Assembly: GCA_017610405.1 (NCBI GenBank) | Contig: JAFCCD010000007.1 | Coordinates: 1-38,910, forward strand | Length of the DNA stretch: 38,910 nucleotides | Direction of reading: 5' to 3' | DNA from: Nanobdellota archaeon | GTDB lineage: Archaea > Nanobdellota > Nanobdellia > Pacearchaeales > GW2011-AR1 | Part shown: piece by piece, positions 17,909-27,720 of the stretch | Layout of the letters: every line of letters begins with the position of its first letter | Position numbering within the stretch: position 1 is the stretch's first letter | Program-made: the position numbers and the translations under genes | The notes under the pieces: generated by a model | The model's input: only the letters and a program-made list of their open reading frames with translations | Databases searched by the model: none | Told to the model about the DNA's origin: nothing

Positions 17909-18409
17909 ATGGTTATTGAAAATATGGAGAAAGATAATTTGAAAAAAATAGAAGCAATACTCTTTATTTCAGGAAGATTCCTTAATATGCAAGATTTAAT
18001 CTCTTTTTCTGATTTAAATCCAATAGTAATTAGAGATTTGTTGAGTCAACTTGGGCAAAAATATGACAGTGCTGATTCTGCAATTCAAATTGTTAAAAAA
18101 AATGATATGTGGAAAATGGATGTTAAGCAAGAATATTATTTTCTTGTTAATAAGTTTGCAACAGGGTCTCCTGAATTTTCAAAAGCAGAGCAAGAAACTC
18201 TTGCAATAGTTGCTCTTAAACAACCCATAAAACAGTCTGTGGTGGTAAAGATAAGAGGAAACAAAGCATACGACCATATAAAAAAATTCTTTGAATTAAA
18301 ATTAGTGAAAAAGAAAAAATTAGGACGTACTTATGAATTAAGTTTAAGTGAAGATTTTTATGATTATTTTAATATTTCTGAAGGAGGATCATTGAATAAA
18401 AATGCCTGA
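17909..18409 (+). CDS. scpB: segregation and condensation protein ScpB-like
   Basis: 166 aa; KKIEAILFISGRFLNMQDLI...EQETLAIVALKQPIKQSVVVKIRGNKAYDHIKKFFELKLVKKKKLGRTYEL winged-helix pattern. Confidence 0.85.
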   Translation: MVIENMEKDNLKKIEAILFISGRFLNMQDLISFSDLNPIVIRDLLSQLGQKYDSADSAIQIVKKNDMWKMDVKQEYYFLVNKFATGSPEFSKAEQETLAIVALKQPIKQSVVVKIRGNKAYDHIKKFFELKLVKKKKLGRTYELSLSEDFYDYFNISEGGSLNKNA

Positions 18410-19634
18410 ACTATTAACAATAATTTATCTAATTTATTCCTTTATAGCTTTCTATTTCCTTTTCCTTTTCCTTTTGGTTTATGTAAAAAATAGAAAAAAT
18501 TTCTTTTTTGTTCCAAAACTAACTAAAAATTATTCTTTAGATATAGTTATTCCTTGTTATAACGAAGAAAAAGACATAGGCGGAACAATTGAAGCAGTTT
18601 TGAATTCAGATTATAAGGGACTTAAAAAAATAATTGTTGTTGATGATTGTAGTACAGACAATTCTTATTCTGTTATAAAAAAATATGCAAAAAAATATAA
18701 GAAAGTTATGGTTGTTCAGACCCCTAAAAACACTGGAAAAGCTAGTGGATCAAAAAACTATGGGGCTAAATTTGTAAATGCAGAACTTATTGGTTTTGTT
18801 GATGCAGATTCTTATCCTGAAAAAGATGCAATAAGAAAGATGATTGGTTTTTTTAATGATGGGGGTGTTGCATCTGTTACAGCATCTATTCTTGTTAAAC
18901 CAGGAAAAACATTTATTGAGAAATTACAATCAATTGAATATAGGATAATTGGGTTTACTAGAAAACTTTTAGGTTTTATAGATGCAATATATGTTACTCC
19001 TGGGCCTTTGGCTTTATATAGAAAAAGTTCTTTTGATGATGTAGGGAGATTTGATGAGAAAAATCTTACAGAGGATATTGAAATAACTTGGAATTTTCTT
19101 TTTAATAAATATAAAGTCGCAATGAGCACTGTTTCAAAAGCTTATACTGTTGCACCAAATAAATTCAAGGGTTGGTATTTACAGAGACTAAGATGGAATG
19201 TGGGTGGTATACAAACTGTATTAAAGTATAAGAAAACTTTTTTAAAAAAAGGTGTTTTAGGATTTTTTGTTTTACCATTTTTTGTTTTATCTTGGATACT
19301 TGGGCTTTTAGGAATAATAATTTTATTTTATAGGTCTTTTAGAGTGATTGCGCTTAATTTTCTTATTACTAAATATTCTATTGGAGCACAGACAGCTATT
19401 TTAAGCTTAAGAGAAATTAACTTAACTCCTAATATCCTTATATTTTTTGGTGTGTCTATACTTCTTCTTAGTCTTTCTTTTACACTTTTAGCACTTTTTT
19501 CTGTGAGGGGAAAAGGATTTAAAAGGACTAAAATATTTAATCTTTTGACATATTCATTCATTTATTTATTAGCTTCACCCCTTATTTTAATCGCCTCAAT
19601 ATTTAAATATCTTAAAAAGAAAAAATCTTGGTAG
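18402..19634 (+). CDS. family 2 glycosyltransferase, membrane-anchored
   Basis: 410 aa; LDIVIPCYNEEKDIGGTIEAVLNSDY, DADSYPE, QRLRWNVGGIQ; N- and C-terminal TM segments. Confidence 0.92.
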   Translation: MPELLTIIYLIYSFIAFYFLFLFLLVYVKNRKNFFFVPKLTKNYSLDIVIPCYNEEKDIGGTIEAVLNSDYKGLKKIIVVDDCSTDNSYSVIKKYAKKYKKVMVVQTPKNTGKASGSKNYGAKFVNAELIGFVDADSYPEKDAIRKMIGFFNDGGVASVTASILVKPGKTFIEKLQSIEYRIIGFTRKLLGFIDAIYVTPGPLALYRKSSFDDVGRFDEKNLTEDIEITWNFLFNKYKVAMSTVSKAYTVAPNKFKGWYLQRLRWNVGGIQTVLKYKKTFLKKGVLGFFVLPFFVLSWILGLLGIIILFYRSFRVIALNFLITKYSIGAQTAILSLREINLTPNILIFFGVSILLLSLSFTLLALFSVRGKGFKRTKIFNLLTYSFIYLLASPLILIASIFKYLKKKKSW

Positions 19635-19635
19635 A

Positions 19636-20295
19636 ATGGAGAAAAATAGAAAGAGTGTTTTTTGGCAGGCATTAGTTTTAACAATAATTGTATTCATAGT
19701 AGGAGTTTTTTTAGGGATTTCGTATGAAGGGGGAAAAATTGTAGAAGTTAATGATTATTATGTTTTATCAGAGATTTTTCTTATGGATTCTTTTGCATTG
19801 ACTAAAATTGTAGATGTTATGGATATGAATTCTATTGATTGTGGGATTCTTATAGATAAAAATATTGAATTTGCAAATAGAATTTATGAAGAAGCATATA
19901 TTCTTGAAAAATATGAAGAATCAGAAAAATTATCAGAAACCCTAATGGTATTGCATAGAAAATATGATCTTTTACGAACTCTTTTATGGATGAATTTTAA
20001 AGAGATTCCTAACACATGTAAAAAAAATATTTCTTCTGTAGTTTATCTTTATGAACATAAAACAGAAGATCTTATGATAAAAGCAACAAATGAAGTATGG
20101 GGAAGAATTCTTTTTGATTTAAAACAAAAGGTACAAGATAAGATAATTCTTATTCCCATAGCTGTAGATAGTGATTTGGCATCTTTGAATATTTTGCTTT
20201 CAAAATATGATATTCAGGAATATCCAGTAGTGATTATTGATGAAAAAGTGATTTATCAAATTGATTCTGCAGAAGATTTGGAAAAATATCTTTAA
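19636..20295 (+). CDS. uncharacterised membrane-anchored protein
   Basis: 219 aa; N-terminal TM, helical middle, C-terminal IQEYPVVIIDEKVIYQIDSAEDLEKYL resembling the last part of a thioredoxin fold. Confidence 0.6.
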   Translation: MEKNRKSVFWQALVLTIIVFIVGVFLGISYEGGKIVEVNDYYVLSEIFLMDSFALTKIVDVMDMNSIDCGILIDKNIEFANRIYEEAYILEKYEESEKLSETLMVLHRKYDLLRTLLWMNFKEIPNTCKKNISSVVYLYEHKTEDLMIKATNEVWGRILFDLKQKVQDKIILIPIAVDSDLASLNILLSKYDIQEYPVVIIDEKVIYQIDSAEDLEKYL

Positions 20296-20370
20296 TAAAA
20301 TTAATTTCTTATTTTAAACTATATTCTTTTTAACACAAATATTAAAAAGTAAATTTTAACTTAGATCTTT

Positions 20371-21075
20371 ATGGAATGTTCTGTTTGTGGAATATCTGGA
20401 AAAAATGTAAGGCTTCTTGATGTTATCTCTCCTAAAGGAATTGTAAAAGTTTGTGCAGCTTGTTCTGAAAAAGATGACATGCCTATTTTGAGAAGACCTA
20501 CAACCTTTCAACTTAAAGAATCTGAAAAAAAACCAGAAACTTATTCCTCATTTTTAGCTATGAGGAAAAAAGAAAAAGATTCAGGTGTAGAATCATTAAA
20601 AAAATCTGAAGATAAAGATCAAGAAATAACTCTTAAGGGAATTGTGGATAAGAATTATAAAATGAAGATTTCTGAAGAAAAAAAGCCAAGGCCGGATCTT
20701 ATTGATAATTTTCATTGGGATCTTATGAGAACGAGAAGACTGAAAAAAATAACTCAGGAAGAATTAGCAAAAGAAATATCAGAATCTGTAGTAGCAATCA
20801 AAATGGCAGAGCAAGGAATTCTTCCAGAAGATGATTATCGATTAGTAAATAAGCTTGAAAGTTTTTTAGGAATAAAAATTATCAAAGATAATGCTAGATT
20901 TGGAATAAATGAAATATCTAGAAAATCTCCAGCAAGAATACTTAAATTTGATAGAATGGTAATGCAGAATTTGACAATATCTGATTTAAAAGAGATAAAA
21001 GAGAAAAAAGAAGAACCAAGTGAAGATTTAAAGGAAGATTTGGAAAAAAATGAAAGAGAAGCAGAAGTTTTATAA
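20371..21075 (+). CDS. MBF1-like transcription factor (zinc ribbon + HTH)
   Basis: 234 aa; MECSVCGISGKNVRLLDV...VCAACSE and DLMRTRRLKKITQEELAKEISESVVAIKMAEQGILPEDDYRLVNKLESFLGIKI. Confidence 0.85.
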   Translation: MECSVCGISGKNVRLLDVISPKGIVKVCAACSEKDDMPILRRPTTFQLKESEKKPETYSSFLAMRKKEKDSGVESLKKSEDKDQEITLKGIVDKNYKMKISEEKKPRPDLIDNFHWDLMRTRRLKKITQEELAKEISESVVAIKMAEQGILPEDDYRLVNKLESFLGIKIIKDNARFGINEISRKSPARILKFDRMVMQNLTISDLKEIKEKKEEPSEDLKEDLEKNEREAEVL

Positions 21076-21097
21076 ATTGAAATAATAAATTCTTACT

Positions 21098-21361
21098 ATG
21101 GAAATAGGTATTTTAAAGAGTTCAAAAGATGAAATTGAAATGCAGGTTGAGAATATTACTATGGTAGAACTTCTTCGAGTTTATCTAAATAAAGATTCTT
21201 CAGTAAATTTTTCTGCATGGAAAAGAGAACATCCTTCAGAAAAAGCAGTACTTAATGTGAGAGTAAAAGGAAAAACTGCAAAAAAAGCGATTAATGATGC
21301 AATTGTAGCGATAACGAAAGATTTAGACAAAGTTGAGAAAGATTTTTCAGCTATGAAGTAA
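21098..21361 (+). CDS. rpoL: DNA-directed RNA polymerase subunit Rpo11 (RpoL)
   Basis: 87 aa; MVELLRVYLNKDSSVNFSAWKREHPSEKAVLNVRVKG. Confidence 0.8.
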   Translation: MEIGILKSSKDEIEMQVENITMVELLRVYLNKDSSVNFSAWKREHPSEKAVLNVRVKGKTAKKAINDAIVAITKDLDKVEKDFSAMK

Positions 21362-21431
21362 TTGAAAATATACTTCTAAAAATAGATTACAATAATCCTT
21401 ATTAATTTTGAAATTCTATAATTTTTATAAA

Positions 21432-22163
21432 ATGTGTGCTGAAAAAATCTCTGCAGGAAGTTTTGATTTAAACAAATGGCTTTATGGAGGATATGAAAAG
21501 GGAATAATAACAATGATTGCAGGTCCTCCTGGAAGTGGAAAAACAAATTTTGTTATCTTAGCTTCATGTAGTCAAGCTAAAAAAGAAAATAAAGTTATTT
21601 TTATCGATACAGAAGGTGGTTTTTCTTCTGAAAGAATAAAGCAAATTGTTGGCGAAGAATATAAAGATATTTTGAAAAATATATTACTTTTAAATCCTAC
21701 AAATTTTGATGAACAAAAAAAAGTTTTTCTGAAACTTCTCGATAAAGTTAATGAAGGGAATATAGGATTAATAATTGTTGATGGAATGGCTATGCTTTAC
21801 AGGCTTGAACTTGGTGATGCAGTTAAATCAAAAAATGAGGATAAAATTAGAGAAGTTAATAGGGAAGTTGCAAGACAAATGAGAATTCTTGCAGAAATTT
21901 CTAGAAAACAGAATATTCCGATTTTAATTACAAATCAGGTTTATTCAGAATTTTTATCAGAAGAAGAATGGAAAAAGAAAATTAGGCCAGAGGCAAATAT
22001 TGTTGGGGGTGATTTGTTTAAATATTGGAGCAAGGCAATAATTGAATTGAAAAATGAAAACGGAAGAAAAAGAGCTATTCTTCTAAAACATAGAAGTATG
22101 CCTAAAAAAGAATTGAGTTTTGAAATTAAAGATAAGGGAATATTCAAAAAACGTTGGTTTTGA
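21432..22163 (+). CDS. radB: RadB-like recombinase/ATPase
   Basis: AGSFDLNKWLYGGYEKGIITMIAGPPGSGKTNFV Walker A and RecA-core features; ATG at 21432 is more plausible than the track's TTG at 21408. Confidence 0.85.
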   Translation: MCAEKISAGSFDLNKWLYGGYEKGIITMIAGPPGSGKTNFVILASCSQAKKENKVIFIDTEGGFSSERIKQIVGEEYKDILKNILLLNPTNFDEQKKVFLKLLDKVNEGNIGLIIVDGMAMLYRLELGDAVKSKNEDKIREVNREVARQMRILAEISRKQNIPILITNQVYSEFLSEEEWKKKIRPEANIVGGDLFKYWSKAIIELKNENGRKRAILLKHRSMPKKELSFEIKDKGIFKKRWF

Positions 22164-22231
22164 TTAGTTAAAAACTAAATAACTCTGTGGTGGTTCTTAA
22201 ATAATATAAACTTCTATTTATTACAGTTTTT

Positions 22232-23440
22232 ATGGGAGATATAAGATTTGAAGTTATAAAAAAAATAGCAGAAGTAAATTTTAAGTATAAAAATCTTGAT
22301 AAAATTTCAGAGTTGAATACAAATTCTCCTCCAAGTGTGTTTGTTGGTTCTAAGCTTAAGTATCCTTTGGTAAATGTTGGAATTTTAAGTCCTCTTGAAA
22401 AAGATGATAATGTTTGGGTTTATGATGATCCAAAATACTGGGCAAAGCATAATTTTGGAATAAAAGATGTGTTGGGTTTAAGAAATAATCTTCTTAATTC
22501 AAGATTTCGTTCAAAAGTAACAGATTCTCGTTTGGAAAATAATAAATTTGTTCAAATAGCACAAGAACTTGCCCTTTCTTCAAAACCTGTTGATGTAGAA
22601 ATAGAACTGCAGAAAAAAATTGGTTCTGGATTAAAAAAAGACAGAATTTTGTCGCCACAAGGAATGGCAGCACCATTAAAAAAAGCAAAAATCACAAACA
22701 ATGTGAAAATAGATAGAAAGCTTGATAGGGTAATTTCTGATGAAATAAAGGCATCAGAAGGAATTGAATATCTCTATAAAAACAAATTTAATGAATCTAC
22801 ATTAAGCAAAATATTGAGCGTGGGGGTTCTTGGATTAAAAAAAGACAAAAAATTAGTTCCTACAAGGTGGAGTATCACTGCAACAGATGATATAATTGGA
22901 AAAAAGATTTGTGAAAGGATTAAGGAATATAAATGGATTGAGAATCATGAGTTGTTTTTTGGGGAGTTTTTTGGAAATGTTTATTTGATAATGCTTTTCC
23001 CAAATATTTGGAGTTATGAACTTTTTGAGCTTTATCTTCCAGGAAGTTCTTGGAATTCATCAAATGAAATAAAAGCTGCAACAGATTTTGAAGGGTATGG
23101 TGGAAGAAAAAATTATGCTTCAGATACAGCAGGTGGTTATTATGCTTCTAGACTTCCTATTTTAGAATATCTTAAAAAAATAAAAAGACAAGCTTCTGTT
23201 TTAGCAATAAGGATAGAACTTCCAAGTTATTGGGCAGCTTTAGGTGTTTGGGTTGTTCGGGAAAGTGTGAGAAAGGCATTAGATCACAGAAAACTTGAAT
23301 TTGCTGAAATAAACGAGATGCTTAATAGCACAAAGAAAATAGGAATGATAAAATTTGGTTTTAATCCTGAAAAAGTTTTCAAAAAAAGTAGGTTGTTAGA
23401 AAATTTGAAAACCCAGACAAATTTAGGGAAGTGGTTTTAA
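22232..23440 (+). CDS. Nre-family DNA repair protein
   Basis: 402 aa; SPPSVFVGSKLKYPLVNVGILSP, DFEGYGGRKNYASDTAGGYYASRLPILEYL, C-terminal PIP-like QTNLGKWF. Confidence 0.9.
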   Translation: MGDIRFEVIKKIAEVNFKYKNLDKISELNTNSPPSVFVGSKLKYPLVNVGILSPLEKDDNVWVYDDPKYWAKHNFGIKDVLGLRNNLLNSRFRSKVTDSRLENNKFVQIAQELALSSKPVDVEIELQKKIGSGLKKDRILSPQGMAAPLKKAKITNNVKIDRKLDRVISDEIKASEGIEYLYKNKFNESTLSKILSVGVLGLKKDKKLVPTRWSITATDDIIGKKICERIKEYKWIENHELFFGEFFGNVYLIMLFPNIWSYELFELYLPGSSWNSSNEIKAATDFEGYGGRKNYASDTAGGYYASRLPILEYLKKIKRQASVLAIRIELPSYWAALGVWVVRESVRKALDHRKLEFAEINEMLNSTKKIGMIKFGFNPEKVFKKSRLLENLKTQTNLGKWF

Positions 23441-25713
23441 TTTTTGCTGTTCTCTTCTGCTTCTTTCTTTTTTCGATAAGCTTCAATTCTCTCCCGATTT
23501 GTTTCACATTCTGGATTAAAACAAAATTCCCATGGTCGCTTTCCTTTTTTGATTGACATTAGCATGGGAAAACCACACTTTTCACAGATTTTATCTGATC
23601 TCTTTATTAGAGAATTTGGTGGAACACTGTAAGTGTTTCTGCAGTTTGGATAAGCATCACATGCGACAAAATATCTTTTTGTTTTTGGAGAATAAGAAAT
23701 TCCTAAGTTTCCTTTTTTACAAACAGGGCAAATATTGAGCCTATTTTCTTCTTTCTGTTCTTTTCTAAATCTATCATTTGCTTTTGAAATTTCTTTTCCT
23801 ATTTCTTCCTGTTTTTTCTCAAATTGTTTAGATATCTTAGTTATTGTTTTTTTAGCCTCTTTGATAATTTTTTCTTCCTTTTTCAAGTAATCTTTTTTAG
23901 CTTGTAAAATTGCATCCATTTCTTTTCCAAATTTTCTAGTGAGTTTTTCATCAATTATTATTGGAGAATATTTTTCAAGTGTTTCAATTAAAGAAATTCC
24001 TAAGGGTGTTACTTTTATGCTTTGTTCTTTAATATAATCTCTTTTATAGAGAGTTTCAAGAATGCTGGAACGAGTTGCTTTAGTTCCTAAACCTCTTTTT
24101 TCTAGTTCTGAGATTATGGAGGCAGGAGTGTATCTTTTTGAAGGCTGGGTTTGTTTTTCGTCTATTCTTGAGTTCATGACTTTTACATCTCCTTTAAGAT
24201 CAGGAATTTCTTCTTCTTTCATTCTTACAGGATAAATCTGGAGCCAGGAACTTTTTTTTATTGAGAAACCTTTTTTAACAAAAAACATACCATTTATATC
24301 TAGAATTATTTTCTTATTTTCAATAACAGCATCTTCCATGAAGAGAGAAAGAAATCTTTTAACAATCAAATCATAAATTTTTTCTTCACTTTCTTCTAAA
24401 ATTTTGAAATCTCCAGTAGGATAAATTGAAGGATGGGCAGGATCAGATTTTTTTCCTTCAATTGGGTCTTTTCTTTTTATGAGTTTTTTTACAGGATATT
24501 TTTTTACTAATTTTTTTAGAATTTCTTTATAATTAATTAAAGAAGGAAGTTTTTGACTAGAGGTTCTTGGATATGAAATTAATCCTGAGAGATATAGAGA
24601 TTGTGCTATTTGTAAGGTTTTTCCGGGATTTATTCCAAAAATTCTATAGGCTTCTGTTTGTAAATTTGTTAAATTGAAAGGAGGATTTGGAGGAAGTTTT
24701 TTCTCTTTTTTATCTGTTTCTGCTTTTCCTATTTTTCCAGCGAGTTGTTCAAATTTTTTTAATTCTAGTTTGTCAAAAATATCTTTATTGTGAACTAATT
24801 CAAGTTTTGGTTTTCCAATTTCTACAAAAACTCTCCAGTAGGTTTTAGATTTGAAATCAAGAATCTTTCTCTCTTTCTCAACTATGAGATTTAATGTAGG
24901 TCCTTGAACTCTTCCTATAGACATTATTTTGAATTTTCCTATAGATCTTAGAGAATTCATTAATGCTCTTGATAAATTTATTCCATAGAACCAATCTAAA
25001 TAATGTCTTGTTTCTCCTGCAATAGCTTGACCCCAGTTAAAGTGTTTAGATTTAGATTCATAAGACTTGTTAAGTTCTTCTTTTGTAAGGGTTGAGAATT
25101 TCATCCTTGATGCATTGGGTTGGCCAGTGAGAAATCTTATAATATTCCAACCTATAACTTCTCCTTCTACATCATAGTCTGTGGCAACTGTTAAACTTTT
25201 AGCACCTTTTACAAGCTTTGATAAAACATCATAATATTTTTTACTAAAATCGTTTTTTCTAATATAATAGTTAGGAACCCACATTAAATCAAAAATTGGG
25301 ATTTTTGACCGTTGTTTTTTTTGAGTTAGTGTAAATAAATGCCCTACAGCACATCCAACAACAATTTTTCCTCCTTTTCTTTCAACTTCATAATAAGGAA
25401 CCCCTTGAATCTCTTTTTTAGTAGATTTTCCTAAAGCAGAAGCAATTTTTAATGCAGCTTGTGGTTTTTCAGTGATTACTAATTCATAACCATCTTTTTT
25501 CAATTTTATTTTTTTTGGTTCGAATTCTTGTTTTTTAATCTTTGTTCTCTTTTTTCTTTTTACAGTTTTTTTCACTTTTTCTACTTTTTCCAAAGATTTT
25601 CTATCTGGTTTTTTATATTTTTTTTCAATGGCATATTTCAAATCATCTTTATCAATAGGGAAATAATTTTCAGCTGTTTTTTCTTCTTTTGTCTTTTTCT
25701 GTTTTTTTCGCAT
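23437..25713 (-). CDS. topA: DNA topoisomerase I (type IA)
   Basis: 758 aa; YELVITEKPQAALKIASALG Toprim start, GLISYPRTSSQKLP active site, C-terminal zinc fingers; Lys-rich N-terminal extension. Confidence 0.95.
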   Translation of the reverse strand: MRKKQKKTKEEKTAENYFPIDKDDLKYAIEKKYKKPDRKSLEKVEKVKKTVKRKKRTKIKKQEFEPKKIKLKKDGYELVITEKPQAALKIASALGKSTKKEIQGVPYYEVERKGGKIVVGCAVGHLFTLTQKKQRSKIPIFDLMWVPNYYIRKNDFSKKYYDVLSKLVKGAKSLTVATDYDVEGEVIGWNIIRFLTGQPNASRMKFSTLTKEELNKSYESKSKHFNWGQAIAGETRHYLDWFYGINLSRALMNSLRSIGKFKIMSIGRVQGPTLNLIVEKERKILDFKSKTYWRVFVEIGKPKLELVHNKDIFDKLELKKFEQLAGKIGKAETDKKEKKLPPNPPFNLTNLQTEAYRIFGINPGKTLQIAQSLYLSGLISYPRTSSQKLPSLINYKEILKKLVKKYPVKKLIKRKDPIEGKKSDPAHPSIYPTGDFKILEESEEKIYDLIVKRFLSLFMEDAVIENKKIILDINGMFFVKKGFSIKKSSWLQIYPVRMKEEEIPDLKGDVKVMNSRIDEKQTQPSKRYTPASIISELEKRGLGTKATRSSILETLYKRDYIKEQSIKVTPLGISLIETLEKYSPIIIDEKLTRKFGKEMDAILQAKKDYLKKEEKIIKEAKKTITKISKQFEKKQEEIGKEISKANDRFRKEQKEENRLNICPVCKKGNLGISYSPKTKRYFVACDAYPNCRNTYSVPPNSLIKRSDKICEKCGFPMLMSIKKGKRPWEFCFNPECETNRERIEAYRKKKEAEENSKN

Positions 25714-25836
25714 GTTATATTTTTGATATTGTGCTTTAAAAATAAGATAGTTCTAAAGTTTATCTAATTTTTGGGTTTTTGTAAGAAGAAGTATTTACAT
25801 TTTTTAAACAGAGAATCTTGACTTTAACAAGAATGA

Positions 25837-26445
25837 TTAAATCTCAAAAATCTTTTCTTTTCTACTAACATTTATCACTTTTGTTTTTTCAATATATTCT
25901 TCTATTCCTCCTGCTTCGTGAATGTGTGAATTTATTAAAATATCTGGTTTAAATTGTTTGATAGCTTTACTTATTGCAATTGAACCTGGCCACCCTGAAA
26001 ATTCTGATTTACTTTTTGAAGGATGCATATGTGTGACCATTATTTTCTTTTTACTGTCTTTTATTTTTGAATGTCCTTTTTTTAGTAATTCAAATATTTC
26101 AGAATCTTTTATTTCATGAATACCAAAATCAGCACCACCTGCCCCAAAAATCCCTAAATCTCCTTTTACAAAAGAATATCCATGAATATTATGTGCCCCA
26201 TATACTTCTGCTAAAAAATCAATTGTTGCAGGGGATTCGTGATTTCCAGGAATTAATAAAACTTTTTTCTTAGCTTTTATAAATGGGCCTATTAAATTTT
26301 TAATTGATTGTTCTGCAAAAGTTATATCACCTGCTAAAATAATAAGATCTACATTTTCTTTTTTAGCTTTTTCAGCTAGTTTTTTTACTAGGCCTGTATC
26401 TCCATGAATATCTCCTATTGCAAGGATTTTTGTCTTTTTTTCCAT
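25837..26445 (-). CDS. metallophosphoesterase (calcineurin-like)
   Basis: 202 aa; ILAIGDIHGDTGLVKKL, ILAGDITF, IPGNHES, VTHMHPS, NSHIHEAGG. Confidence 0.92.
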   Translation of the reverse strand: MEKKTKILAIGDIHGDTGLVKKLAEKAKKENVDLIILAGDITFAEQSIKNLIGPFIKAKKKVLLIPGNHESPATIDFLAEVYGAHNIHGYSFVKGDLGIFGAGGADFGIHEIKDSEIFELLKKGHSKIKDSKKKIMVTHMHPSKSKSEFSGWPGSIAISKAIKQFKPDILINSHIHEAGGIEEYIEKTKVINVSRKEKIFEI

Positions 26446-26548
26446 TTTATTTTAAACAAAAAAAGATTAATAAATACTCTTAAAGTAATATATCCATAAG
26501 TGTTACCATTTTAGAATTAGAAATAGTAAAGGTTTAAAAACACTTCTT

Positions 26549-26614
26549 TTGTATATATTGTAATGAATATGTTTCAAAACATTTAAAAGTAAACACCTAT
26601 CCAAATATATACAA
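26549..26614. promoter_or_regulatory. inverted repeat TTGTATATATT / AATATATACAA upstream of a winged-helix gene
   Basis: 11-bp arms at 26549-26559 and 26604-26614, perfect complement, 44 bp apart. Confidence 0.4.
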
Positions 26615-26624
26615 CAAAATACAC

Positions 26625-26903
26625 ATGTTAGATAAAATGAAAGATAACTTTGACATCTTTTTTAGGAGAAAACCAGCTTTAATGTTAGTTTCTCTTAAAA
26701 AAAACACAAGAATGAGATACGGTAGTATATTAGCTAAAGAAGTTGATTGTACATATAGCCACGCAGTGAAGATTTTACAGACACTTGAGATATTGAGTTT
26801 AGTCAGTTTTGAAAAAAGGGGTAGAATAAAAATTATAAAACTGACCAAGAAAGGAAGAGAAGTTGCAGATGCAATTGAGAACATTCAAAAACTCATAAGA
26901 TAA
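26625..26903 (+). CDS. winged-helix transcriptional regulator
   Basis: 92 aa; YGSILAKEVDCTYSHAVKILQTLEILSLVSFEKRGRIKIIKLTKKGREVADAI. Confidence 0.85.
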   Translation: MLDKMKDNFDIFFRRKPALMLVSLKKNTRMRYGSILAKEVDCTYSHAVKILQTLEILSLVSFEKRGRIKIIKLTKKGREVADAIENIQKLIR

Positions 26904-26908
26904 TTCTG

Positions 26909-26938
26909 ATTACTGCCCCGTAATATTTATTTTTTTTA
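26909..26938 (+). terminator. possible hairpin + T-rich terminator
   Basis: ATTAC TGCCCC GTAAT followed by atttattttttttatt just after the winged-helix gene. Confidence 0.35.
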
Positions 26939-26999
26939 TTGGCTAATCTATTCTTTGTTTTTTAGAAAAATTTATAATATTTTTATTATTCCCTAATTA

Positions 27000-27230
27000 A
27001 TGGCTAAGTGGATACAAAAAATCTATATTAAAAAAGGGGTGCTTCATAACCAGCTAGGAATTTCTCAGGACAAAAAGATTCCTATGCAACTTCTTAATAA
27101 AATAATTGCTGCAAAACCAGGAGAAGTGATTAAAAATCCAACTAGTATTGGCAAAAGAAGAATAACTGTTACAAGAGTTCTTGAAAAAAGAGCTAATCTT
27201 GCTAAGAATCTTAAGAATATTAAAAAATAA
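27000..27230 (+). CDS. small basic hypothetical protein
   Basis: 76 aa, Lys/Arg-rich, starts just after a TATA-like region. Confidence 0.55.
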   Translation: MAKWIQKIYIKKGVLHNQLGISQDKKIPMQLLNKIIAAKPGEVIKNPTSIGKRRITVTRVLEKRANLAKNLKNIKK

Positions 27231-27232
27231 TA

Positions 27233-27307
27233 TGGCCCTGGAGGGATTTGAACCCCCGACACCTGGATTAAGAGTCCAGTGCTCTAACCAGACTGAGCTA
27301 CAGAGCC
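27233..27307 (-). tRNA. tRNA-Lys (anticodon CTT)
   Basis: GGCTCTG TA GCTC AGTCTGGTTA GAGC A CTGGA CTCTTAA TCCAG GTGTC GGGGG TTCAAAT CCCTC CAGGGCC A. Confidence 0.94.
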
Positions 27308-27347
27308 TTGTATTAACAATTTAGAAGAAGTTTAAAAAAATATCTAA

Positions 27348-27656
27348 TTATTTATATTCTCTCCAAGTAAATCCACATTTGGTACATTTAAAGAATCTTG
27401 TTTCTGCTTCATCAGTTGCACGGGTTTGTAGGGTCCAGAAGAATGCTTTTTTATTTTTACATTTTTTACATTCCTGTTCTATTATTGGATGAATTTCAGT
27501 GTCTTTTTCAGAGATAATGTCAATTTTCTTTTTTTCACCAATTTTTTCAGAAGTTTTTAATTTTTTCATGTTTTTTGTAGAATATTTACATCTAGAACAA
27601 CAATATCTCTTATTTTTTTGAATAAGAATAGCACCGCATTTTGGACAAAATTCCAT
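27348..27656 (-). CDS. tfs: transcription factor S (TFIIS/Rpb9-like)
   Basis: 102 aa; FCPKCGAILIQKNKRYCCSRCKY and CKKCKNKKAFFWTLQTRATDEAETRFFKCTKCGFTWREYK (noncanonical TDEAE). Confidence 0.95.
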   Translation of the reverse strand: MEFCPKCGAILIQKNKRYCCSRCKYSTKNMKKLKTSEKIGEKKKIDIISEKDTEIHPIIEQECKKCKNKKAFFWTLQTRATDEAETRFFKCTKCGFTWREYK

Positions 27657-27720
27657 CTTAATATTTTAAAATTTACTTGTTATCTTTGTTAAAAATATTT
27701 TAAAAATCTTTCTATAAGCA

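Noticed and set aside
21408-21431. TTG start for radB giving an MKFYNFYK extension
   Set aside because: ATG at 21432 starts right before the conserved RadB core and fits better; extension likely untranslated.
26597-26884. Minus-strand 95-aa ORF
   Set aside because: Antisense to a clear winged-helix regulator at 26625-26903.
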